From Parelaphostrongylus tenuis (Eukaryota; Nematoda; Chromadorea; Rhabditida; Metastrongylidae): 64,000 bases of DNA. Below are positions 57,301 through 64,000 of this stretch, piece by piece. Each line of letters opens with the position of its first letter. The first letter of the stretch is position 1. The notes below the pieces were generated by a model. The model did not search any database. It was not told the DNA's origin and saw only the letters and a program-made list of their open reading frames with translations. The DNA lies in NCBI GenBank assembly GCA_019055375.1, contig JAHQIW010000782.1, forward strand, positions 1 to 64,000, read 5' to 3'. Both the position numbers and the translations under genes were made by a program.

Positions 57301-60300
57301 TTTGAGGGTTGAATTTGAGTGTCTTCAGTATTTCCCTCTGTGTTTCCTACCTAATTCTTCCATGTTTAGGGCTGTTCACCTCCTGCAATGGGTAATCAAG
57401 TTCCGGCTGCAATGGATCATCCTAGTTCTGGTGGTCATGCTGCTGCTGCTCCTCCACCACCACCACCACCTCCTCCCGGTATATTTTGTTCCATCAAACT
57501 TCTCGGGACGGCTGTGATTGATTGCAGCACACGGCGCATGATGTTTGTCGTCTAACAACGATTTTTTCCTTCGCTTTGGAAAACTTTAGGTTTTTGTAAT
57601 GGTACTCCATGTTTTTCTATGCACTCGTATACTTTTTGTGCATATATAACTCTCAAATGCGAAGAAAAATCCGAAAATGGAGCGTATTTTTAATTGCTCT
57701 CGTGAAACACTATGAAGATCTCAAAAACCAAAATTGCCGAGATTTGTGGTATCGAAAAGTTTTAACATAGTTTATTTAAAAGCCGTACACACACCTTTGC
57801 CTTACAATCAGCATTTCCAGTGAGAAACATTATTTTATTTTCGCTTCTACAGCTCATTAGGAAGACTCTCAGGAACCAAGCGCAGTCATGAGATCATCTA
57901 GATTCTATCTTTTCAACGACCATCAGGTTTTTTTTTCTGCTAAAAATGATCTGTCCAAAGAAAAAGACCTCTGAAATTTGAGGATCGAAAACGGCCCTCA
58001 TCGTCCGAGAAGAATTAAGACTTCTTAATACCCCTCCATATCTCCTTAGATCTTTCATATTTATATAAGAATAAATAATCTTCTTTCTTCTTCTATACTA
58101 AGCTCATACATTGCCAATGTACTCTTTTTTCAGCTTTCTTTGCTGATAGTACTCCTTCTACTATCGATGCTAATAGCAAAGCGGGTAGAGATGCTCTGTT
58201 CGCCGAAATCAACAAAGGACAAGCTATTACAGCTGGACTTAAGAAAGTTACCGCTGATATGCAAACCCATAAGAACCCAGCCTTACGTGGCCAGGTTAGT
58301 GATCTACCCAGTCTTCTCAGATGTAGCTATTTGAAATTTGCCTTATTTTTTGTAAAGTGCGGTTCCGATACTCAATGAAGTTCGCGAGTAGTTCTAAAAG
58401 TTGTGTGTTATAATCATTTACCAGTCCTCATCACTTATTGCCAATGTCGACGAAGACATTTCGTTGATTGAAATTACGATATTTTCATTGGAATGCTTAA
58501 ATGGGCTGATTTTCAAAGTCAATGTCTACTTACCGGGTTGGCAAGAAATTTCCCAGACTTCTTCGTTTTTCTCGATTATTTTTCATGCATTCAAGTCTTT
58601 GTTCTTACTTTCGTTTACAGCAGCTTCTTGCGATTATTTCGACATAGAGAAGTTATACATTTGTTTTGGAATGGAATTGCCCGAGAACATTAACGATTAT
58701 TGGTGCTACACGTATCGTTGCGTGCCAAAGCAGCATTGAAATCCAAACGTTACTCGTGTAGCACCAATAACCGTTTTTGCCCTCGGTACAGTTCATCTTA
58801 AAATGAATCTATAAGTGTTATATATCGAAATAATCGCAAAAACTGCTTTAAATGATAATAAAAAATCTTGAAGTATGAAAAGTAATCAAAAAGGAAACAG
58901 TCCGAAAAATTTTTGCAAACCCATTAGTTTCATCCGAATGAGTTAGACTGAAGGTCTCAGATTTAAGGCACGATTTTGAAAATTAGATACGTTGTTTCGA
59001 GCGCTTGTGGCGTTATCTGGAGTTGGTTTGCGACACACACGTGATTGACGGTTTCAGTCAGCCCTCCTACTGCCAATATACCGTTCCATCTCAATCGTAT
59101 CATTCAATTGGTAACCACACTTGTCTGCGGGGGTAGTAGAACTGACTTGATCCATTAGTAGGCCCCCGCAAATCTTGTAAAGTCCTGATATGCATTTAAT
59201 TGTATCTAACGATGTTACCAATGGAGTCGAATGCATCCACATCCCTTAGGTATCTATCAGTGCGGACAGCTTTATCGTTTCGTCCTTTTATATACTTCCT
59301 AAGTTTATAGAATAATTTTCAACCCAGTGAAAACAATTGGACATCTCGTATATATCTATAAAAGGGATAAGGGGCAAAGCTCTCAACGTTGATCAATCCC
59401 TCAGAGATGTGCCACGCATATGACTCCATATACAGCTTTGAAAAGATGAATAAATGCTGTAGCTGATCTTTGCAATGACTCGCAGTGACCTACGAATGTA
59501 TCTTGTCAGCGCTGCCAACCTCCCGGACAAATCTGGTACCAATTCACCGACTTCAGAAGGATGGATTTCTTGGTGAGCTTTGAGCGCGAAATCGAACTAT
59601 CGACTAGTCGGTAATGTATGTCGCAGAGCACCTTTGACCACTGCGCCACACGCGCGTAAACCTTTATGCTATTTCTTATTATTCGGTAGTTACATAAGTT
59701 TTGGCATTAGTGAAGTACTTTCCAAATTGTCGGACCATAAGTTCTTGAAGTTGTATAATTTTGGTATTGTTTAATAGTGCATTTTCTTGAGAACATTTTG
59801 CTATACAATTCGCTTATACCTGCTCTAAACTGGAGCTGTTTTGGGAACAAAGTCGCTTGTTACTCATAAACGAATAGCGCGTAGGGGAAAATACTAGTGA
59901 AGCGGCACACAAGATTAAAGAGATTGGGGCGATGGTGCGGTTGCGGAAAGAACGGCCAGGATGTGGTTCGCGAAGTTCAGAGCTGGAGCTGTAAAATCCG
60001 CAATTGAATGGTACCGAAATAGTGTAGTTTCAACTACTACTGATCAATAAATTGGTGTTTATTGCCCTAGTGCCTAAACTTATGGGGCGACCTAATGATT
60101 TACAACATTCGCAGTCCAATGAAATTGAAGCATTGTTTTGTTGGATCATTTTTTTTAAAATCAACAGGAATTTACTATTCGTTTTCTTTCGACAGTGTTA
60201 TAATGTTGTAATTATAAATTCAATAATATTGAGTGCTATGCAAGCTTTGAAATCGAACGGTAGTTGAACCCGCGTCTTATCCTCTCGGGGTCGCGTCCTA

Positions 60301-61655
60301 GCCACCACATTTTCAGGGTCTTATTCTGCTTCGTTTTTGCCCATATTGATTTATTACGTAACACATTTTCGAGTTTTTTTTTTTTGGTATCAGTTCTACT
60401 TTGAGAGGTCTGATTCTAGGCTCCAGTTCATCGAGGAGATCACCAGGAAGTGAAAGCGAAGCCAGCGCCAGGTGCGGCAAGTACTCAGTCAAGCCGTCCT
60501 CCACTCATCGAATTGAAAGATGGCAAACAATGGAATGTGGTTTGTACATAATCAGTGCATTGTAGTACGATTTCCTTCCAATCAGAACACCCTTAGACGA
60601 TTGGATCAGTGTTTTTGCTCAGTAAAATGTAATTTGAAACTTTTCTTCAGGAATATGTGGTTGGAAATCCTAAATTGGTAGTTAAAGTCACTGATAAAAA
60701 GCAAACGGTCTATATCTATAAGTGCCAGGATTCTGTAATAATTGTGAGTTCTTGTAGTTTTCATTTCTATCGAAGATATCGGAAGTTTTTCACCCAAACC
60801 ATATATGGGCAGACTTTGAGCACATTTATCGACGTGGAGTAATCACTTCTTACTACTTTTTTCACTGAACGAAGTGGCGTGATCATCTTCACCGGTTAAG
60901 TGTAATACGGTGATTTTTCATCTCAATCAGATTATTGAGATTATTGTAGGTATTAGCAGTGATAGTAGCATGAGCTCACGCGGCGCAGTGGGTAGAGTTA
61001 TGCCACACACACATGGTTATCAATGAATGGTGAATGGTTCGATCCCGCACTCAGAGCTCACCAATCCTTTTATCCCTCTCGTGTCGGCGTTTTGGTAACA
61101 GACTTCTCCGGAAATAGCAGCACGGACGTGATACATCGTTAGACTACCGCCAGACATTGTGAAGGCCAGACATGCATTCAGTCAAATCGAGCGATACTTG
61201 ATGAGGACGAATACATGGCGCAACTCTGAAGTATAGATTAACGCTTAGAGATCTGTCCTCTTATAAGTAGTTCTATTTTGTTAAGCAAGCTGTATGATTT
61301 TAGATAAACGGCAAGCTCAACTCTATTACACTCGATAGCTGTCGAAAAACGTCTGTTGTTTTTGATGCCTTAGTTGCTCAGTGTGAAACAATCAACTGCC
61401 AAAGCGTTCAGATTCAGGTTCTTGCTCTTTTTTGTGGTCCATTTTTGTTCGTTTTTTTTTAATTAATTTTTTTTTGTTTGATGGTACACGGTTAAAAGTG
61501 TTTGATGACAGACATTGGGTGAGATGCCTACTCTTTCTATCCAAAAGACTGACGGGTGCCAGGTATATCTCAGTGAAGTGTCAAAGAATGCGGAAATCAT
61601 TACTAGCAAGTCCAGTGAGATGAATCTGCTCATACCAGGACCAGATGGCGATTTT
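51373..61655 (+). CDS. CAP: Cyclase-associated protein (CAP/Srv2), 3' end beyond the window
   Basis: Exons: 51373-51487, 54952-55106, 55173-55313, 55404-55481, 56948-57028, 57098-57211, 57370-57478, 58134-58294, 60420-60539, 60651-60743, 61304-61417, 61512-61655. All phases agree; 475 residues are in the window, and the family usually ends some 25-30 residues later with the PEQFKT...TTPTE tail, not found here. Signatures: N-terminal heptad-like MEQLAKLVTRLETVTANLEN; helical domain APPHVKAFDSLL (near 60) and IGGDVAIL; FNHLCAVAEGIPAVGWVL; PYVKEMLESSMFYINRILKE; THTTGLVW; nine prolines at 256-264; ALFAEINKGQAITAGLKKVT followed by THKNPALRG; the C-terminal beta-domain with VYIYKCQDS, INGKLNSITLDSCRKTSVVF, LSIQKTDGCQVYLSEVSKNA and EMNLLIPGPDGDF. 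CAP binds cofilin-actin and monomers and promotes nucleotide exchange, recycling actin; a nematode CAP supports muscle actin. Whether this is cas-1 or cas-2 is undecided. Confidence 0.93.
51582..51868 (+). repeat. SINE-like family A, near-complete copy in CAP intron 1
   Basis: Head 'gcatgtagcgcagtggttac', 'ggtcaatggtttgatcccgc', then 'accagacttgtctagggtga', 'gtaaaggccaggagcattca' and the end 'ccgaaagcttatttatcctt'. Confidence 0.8.
51875..52128 (+). repeat. SINE-like family A, diverged copy
   Basis: 'gatgtgaagcaacgattaga' head, 'ctcatagctcaccaaccttt', 'gtaaaggccatttatacatc' and the end 'tctagagctttatcttttca'. It directly follows the previous copy, so the two form a head-to-tail pair. Confidence 0.7.
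52646..52921 (+). other. Candidate first exon in CAP intron 1
   Basis: After a catatagtcag acceptor (52618), an ATG with good context (gtaacATGG) opens MAEDSLDIVSSPIHSFI and RSSARIRTQQLLSRGNLLL, then stays open to 52921. No strong donor is obvious. It could be an alternative 5' exon of CAP or of the long open exon downstream, or chance. Confidence 0.3.
53029..54966 (+). CDS. Long open exon of unknown identity inside CAP intron 1
   Basis: 645 codons are open from an ATG at 53029 to TAG at 54966. The frame is closed upstream by a TAG at 53002, and a strong attttttcag acceptor ends at 52949, which would leave a 79-bp leader; this looks like an independent 5' exon that is trans-spliced. Composition is Ser, Asn, Arg and Pro rich with few hydrophobic runs, so the product is probably disordered; one coiled-coil-like segment is LQLQKEKIENHEREKQ (about 155-170). 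No domain is recognised. The frame overruns the CAP exon 2 acceptor (54951) by five codons, so the true end is probably a donor upstream. Phase-1 donors such as catg|gtattc near 54815 would fuse it in phase to CAP exon 2, giving a CAP isoform with a long N-terminal extension. A nested separate gene is the alternative. The exon is very likely coding; its product is inference. Confidence 0.7.
   Translation: MDLLFLNVPRPYNRFPMGYRPLNRRLGTQAKSTFSLHPSENETDSIYHDPAMFVSHTTLTEIKTNGISSSDYRRNNTDPLMKVRSHLSLPTSPIHSMSSNDYISPNDFHKWRDSQSNDLSSRFSSYPRETQVVDRSHSKQFLRRLQLQKEKIENHEREKQLTDGLLYSYEIVDPLPRKKVSHMLCRNEVPSPTDDHIQSYKVAAPHLHKTQSDSSIFHEFDPRLSLTRNISTMSFSSATKEHRRRYDRGGKQGLSLKWRAPKEGFFASKHQQDPSWMTNPPPPFAFRVNDTPMFVPTSVGKCDENLDVCQISPSRLDETKIRKFRDNQLIPKEIYSFAEPEMQITNSEKRGHISTSTPQFSTEEIAHLQMPLRKWENMEVLPRAANQENSCFGASMPEHNSLRPSFFYGNKPSCSNISIATIDSGPSSRLIQSSYHEYKSVNDLGENIVYAPTQSKVFTGFKNLSDNLDNGHFDHRNSQETQGIMSRPKERTFAIVSRPQTPLASLQNVADSTNPVYHPQPNYSPVVEEGRLLHDRSIMPPTPGAISNNFMSSNRSASSSMSSYDNAGEADFYPQSSSRTDSSNNYKRIGSTPAHGILVKVTKEGHVLQKRLYSSATQIGLTVYYMTMVNFRIKSPIFSLQFSPA
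55565..56775. repeat. Foldback family E, copies in CAP intron 4
   Basis: Left arm at about 55970-56280 ('ggtacttttcatagaagtac', 'tgttcgaaagctcaagttt', 'tttttaccttgcatatcatt') and inverted right arm 56330-56775 ('acgctatcgaatgattacta', 'gctgtagccagagactcaag', 'ttgtccagcgaatgaggccg'). A further partial unit occupies 55565-55960. It accounts for most of the 1.47-kb intron. Confidence 0.65.
58540..58925. repeat. Foldback family F, copy 3 in CAP intron 8
   Basis: Ends 'gggttggcaagaaatttccc' and 'tccgaaaaatttttgcaaac' are inverted; 'cagcagcttcttgcgattat' pairs with 'ataatcgcaaaaactgcttt'; the centre pairs 'ggtgctacacgtatcgttg' with 'caaacgttactcgtgtagc'. The frames 58401-58739 are produced by it. 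Confidence 0.8.
58999..59294 (+). repeat. SINE-like family A, diverged copy in CAP intron 8
   Basis: 'gagcgcttgtggcgttatct' head, 'acgtgattgacggtttcagt', 'accacacttgtctgcggggg', 'gtaaagtcctgatatgcatt' and the end 'gcggacagctttatcgtttc'. Confidence 0.7.
59372..59660 (-). repeat. SINE-like family A, copy in CAP intron 8
   Basis: Minus-strand head 'gcgcgtgtggcgcagtggtc', 'agtcgatagttcgatttcgc', 'gtaccagatttgtccgggag' and the end 'gttgagagctttgcccctta'. It faces the preceding plus-strand copy tail to tail. Confidence 0.8.
59870..60015 (+). mobile_element. Mariner-type transposase remnant, short
   Basis: One frame reads VAERTARMWFAKFRAG after several stops. This matches VAERTARKWFAKFRVREN in the mariner remnant at 63.5 kb, so the two come from the same subfamily. 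Only the helix-turn-helix portion remains. Confidence 0.6.
60245..60318 (-). repeat. tRNA-like remnant
   Basis: The reverse complement contains 'atgtggtggctaggacgcga' and 'gataagacgcgggttcaact', tRNA-like A and B boxes with poor stems, just upstream of CAP exon 9. Confidence 0.4.
60971..61268 (+). repeat. SINE-like family A, near-complete copy in CAP intron 10
   Basis: Head 'cacgcggcgcagtgggtaga', B box 'gaatggttcgatcccgcact', then 'aacagacttctccggaaata', 'gtgaaggccagacatgcatt' and the end 'ttagagatctgtcctcttat'. Confidence 0.8.
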
Positions 61656-61691
61656 GTGAGTTTCTAACTTTACCGATGATTCATAGGTAAA

Positions 61692-62004
61692 GATGCTAAC
61701 GGTTAAAGCCTTGACTTTGATCAATCCTTAAGAAATGTACTATTCGTTTTCATTCAGCATAATTGGAGGTGATAGCATACATGTCTAGCGTATAAAATAG
61801 CTTGCGGTGGTCTAACGTCGTATCAAGCTAGTGCTGCTGTTCTTCCAGACAAATCTGATACCGAATCACCGGACTCGGCAGAATGAAAGGTTCGGTGAGC
61901 CTTAAGCCTTGGTGAGAAGCGCTAAATGGCGTAGGGGGACCGTTGATTAGTCGAGCGCGTGTGTGTCGAAGCGCACCTTTAACCACTCCGCCATAAGGAC
62001 TCAA
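61692..62004 (-). repeat. SINE-like family A, copy
   Basis: Minus-strand head 'ttatggcggagtggttaaag', 'gtgcgcttcgacacacacgc', then 'gctcaccgaacctttcattc', 'gtatcagatttgtctggaag' and a weak tail near 61692. It follows CAP exon 12. Confidence 0.7.
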
Positions 62005-62126
62005 TTCATAATTGGGACGTCGAAAATGCCTTTTATGACGTCTTATGTGGTATTTGTGTTCACCGTTCTATTGCATAATTGTTACTTCTTTTGCTTTATA
62101 CTAACTTAATTCGCTCTAACTATGCG

Positions 62127-62362
62127 CCGTCGTGTCCCGCCTCTCAGTTCACGAAGCCATCCATTCCTCTGGGAGCGCTGAATTCCTATCGAACTTGCCT
62201 GGAGTATGAAAGCACTTATTTAAACTATCGGTCAGCTACCGTAAGTGAATTTTTGGGTCATGTATGCGTTCAGTCACCTTCTACGATTGTTGATGAGGTC
62301 GAATGCTTGGTGCCATTCATGTGGGATTGCTAATGCTCAACGTTTTGTCTTTTATCTTTGTT
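62127..62362 (+). repeat. SINE-like family A, head-truncated copy
   Basis: 'gttcacgaagccatccattc', 'cgaacttgcctggagtatga', 'gtcatgtatgcgttcagtca' and 'gctcaacgttttgtctttta' correspond to the family body; the first 50 bp or so of the head is lost. The frame 62079-62333 lies in it. Confidence 0.55.
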
Positions 62363-62409
62363 TAGATGGGATGTTGCATCTACGTTCTTATATCTTACAA
62401 TAAGTATAT

Positions 62410-62535
62410 AGAGCGCGTGTGGCGCATTGTTAGACGTGCTCTGCTACACCCATGATTATCATCGGACGACGGTTCGATCCCGTGTCCAAGGTTTATCAAG
62501 CCTCCACCTCTCCAGAGTTGATTAATTAATAGGTC
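62410..62535 (+). repeat. SINE-like family A, head only
   Basis: Head 'gagcgcgtgtggcgcattgt', B box 'gacggttcgatcccgtgtcc', then the copy stops about 125 bp in, near the start of the foldback E at 62560. Confidence 0.7.
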
Positions 62536-62559
62536 TATAAGAAGTTCGTGCCGTTTTGA

Positions 62560-63288
62560 TTTTTCAATATGTACGACTCTACGTCACTGGTTTTTGAAAA
62601 AGCCTTCTTTGACGTTGCTACGGAAGGAGATTTCTTGCGTTGCAGACACGCATATTTATTGCCGGACAGAACTCTTTCGGACTATTAGAATCATGCGATA
62701 GCGTAATCGTTTCTCATTCCAGCGCTGTGCCTATATCCCGAGAAAATTATTTCTGCAGCGCAGCAGGTTGAATAGGTCGAATTTCCTTCTTTGATCACGG
62801 AGGTCTTTGGCCAATTCACGTGCTTGTGCGTGAGTCGGGCACGTGAAGTGTTGATGCGATACTTCTCTACGTGTTCATGTGCTGGAAAAGTCCATGATCA
62901 TCACGTCATCGTACGTGGCTGCCTCGCGTGAATTGGCCAAAGATCCCCTTGATCACTGATAGGAATCCGACTTATTTTACCTGTTTTTGCAGAGAAACGG
63001 TCTTTTCAGGATGTAAGCACAGCGTTGGAATGAGAACGATTACGCTATTGCATAATTACTAATAGTTGGAAAAAGAGCTCTGTCCGGCTATGAATATGCG
63101 CGTCTGCAACGCAAAAAGTCCCTTTTTGAAGTAACATCAAAAAAGACTATTTCGAAAACCGGCGACGTGGGGGTATAGCCTGAAGTCTTAGTTTCGAATG
63201 GTTACTAACACTCCAGTGAAAACTCATCTTCAGCGAATCAGATCGTTTTTCATCTGTCCCCTCATACTGAATAGAACCGATTTTTGCA
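62560..63288. repeat. Foldback family E, complete copy (about 730 bp)
   Basis: Left arm: 'aaaaagccttctttgacgtt', 'gcatatttattgccggacag', 'tcatgcgatagcgtaatcgt'. Right arm inverted: 'agagaaacggtcttttcagg', 'gattacgctattgcataatt', 'tttttcatctgtcccctcat'. The centre has a palindromic 'gaattggccaaagat'/'ggtctttggccaattc' pair, as in the copy at 15955-16735. Confidence 0.75.
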
Positions 63289-63289
63289 A

Positions 63290-63790
63290 TACTCTGTTTC
63301 TATCAAAAGATTATCAAAGTTTTCCCCATCGATCTCGACAATTTCCTGCCATTTTTCGAGTAAGAGATCGACGTCTTGACTGTAGAAACTGATCGTATTG
63401 GGATTGAAGGAGTTGAATGTCCTTTTTCCAATTCGATTTCGTCCTTGAACTTCTTGTTGCGCTCTGTTGCGCATTCCAGACTGTTCTCTCTAACTCTAAA
63501 CTTCGCGAACCACTTCCTGGCCGTTCTTTCTGCAACCTTATCATCTTCCCAAGCTCCATCAGTGTTGCGCGCCCGTTCACTACCATTTTTCTCTACGCGC
63601 CATTCGTGGATAAGTAGCAAGCGACTTTGGCCCATGACAGCTCCATCTCAAAGTAAATATTGGCGTGATCTATACCAAATCGTTCTCAAGAAAATGCTCA
63701 GTTCAACGTTACCAAAATCATACAATTCCATTATAAAACTCGATTAGAAACCAAAACGGTGCGAACTTTTTAAACATCCTACTAGTCAAT
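63290..63790 (-). mobile_element. Mariner-type element, internally deleted
   Basis: On the minus strand a helix-turn-helix region (AWEDDKVAERTARKWFAKFR at about 63550) is followed within about 200 bp by a stretch like the transposase C-terminus (VDLLLEKWQEIVEIDGENFD at about 63330). The whole catalytic domain between them is missing and frame changes are present. The 5' terminal repeat is probably 'gtttaaaaagttcgcaccg' near 63765. It is non-autonomous. Confidence 0.7.
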
Positions 63791-63796
63791 ACCCAA

Positions 63797-63858
63797 GACC
63801 GACTGTCTATTAACCTCGGCATGCTTCAGTATAATTCGTGATTTTCTTCTTTACACCA
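63797..63858 (+). repeat. Short dispersed repeat
   Basis: 'gtctattaacctcggcatgc' and 'tgattttcttctttacac' match 1182-1243 near the left edge. Confidence 0.5.
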
Positions 63859-63894
63859 AACACAAGGCGTTACATTAATCTTCGTTTGACAGCT

Positions 63895-64000
63895 GACGTT
63901 TCGGGCTAGTTTCAGACTTGTCGGAGAGGATAGCAGTACCAATGTGATATATCAGTAGGCCGTCCCTAGTCATTGTCATGGCTAGATATGCATTTAATCA
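63895..64000 (+). repeat. SINE-like family A, cut by the window edge
   Basis: 'tttcagacttgtcggagagg', 'atatatcagtaggccgtccc' and 'ggctagatatgcatttaatc' are the middle of the family; the head is missing and the 3' part lies beyond the window. Confidence 0.7.

Noticed and set aside
58401..58739. 112-codon plus-strand frame
   Set aside because: It lies in a family F foldback within CAP intron 8; related frames appear at the other F copies.
1..64000. CRISPR arrays, bacterial operons, rRNA genes, viral genomes
   Set aside because: No regularly spaced direct repeats, no ribosome binding sites or polycistronic bacterial-type coding, no rRNA-like sequence and no intact viral replication or structural frames were seen.

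Overview
The window is nuclear DNA of a multicellular eukaryote, most likely a nematode and probably a strongylid-type (clade V) parasite. Three spliced genes can be rebuilt exon by exon. Their introns begin with GT and end in pyrimidine-rich TTTCAG/TTTTAG sites, introns of 50-150 bp alternate with multi-kilobase ones, and about half of the window is interspersed repeats. Nothing bacterial (operons, ribosome binding sites, CRISPR) is present. The species is inferred, not shown.

Layout. 1-9.3 kb holds no recognised host gene: a decayed Bel/Pao-type retroelement, several foldback repeats and unassigned sequence. 9.35-19.76 kb (+) is a METTL9-type histidine methyltransferase in eight exons; its 7-kb first intron is packed with SINE-like repeats and foldbacks. 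20.11-28.47 kb (-) is a ZC2HC1-type zinc-finger gene in nine exons, meeting METTL9 tail to tail with 355 bp between the stop codons. 28.5-51 kb is repeat-rich; it carries spliceable exons of at least one unrecognised minus-strand gene (31.19-36.54 kb), a separate membrane-protein-like terminal exon (39.12-39.45 kb), and several isolated candidate exons. 51.35 kb to the right edge (+) is a cyclase-associated protein (CAP) gene: twelve coding exons are in the window and the last exon lies beyond it. A 1.9-kb open exon of unknown identity sits in CAP intron 1.

Repeats. The most striking layer is tRNA-derived. Family A is a SINE-like repeat of about 295 bp with a tRNA-like head (A and B boxes) and a common 3' end; about nineteen full or partial copies lie on both strands. 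Family B has a Ser/Leu-type tRNA-like head. Other tRNA-like units sit in the arms of perfect-looking foldbacks (42.90-43.19 and 49.90-50.43 kb). Non-tRNA foldbacks form several families (here E, F, G, H, K), some nested. Mariner/Tc1 transposase remnants occur at about 21, 49, 60 and 63.5 kb.

The three host genes do different jobs (protein histidine methylation, a C2HC zinc-finger protein, actin monomer recycling); nothing suggests a shared pathway. No defence system or gene cluster of new type was found. The items most worth follow-up are the tRNA-derived repeat families, the tRNA-unit foldbacks, and the long exon inside the CAP locus.
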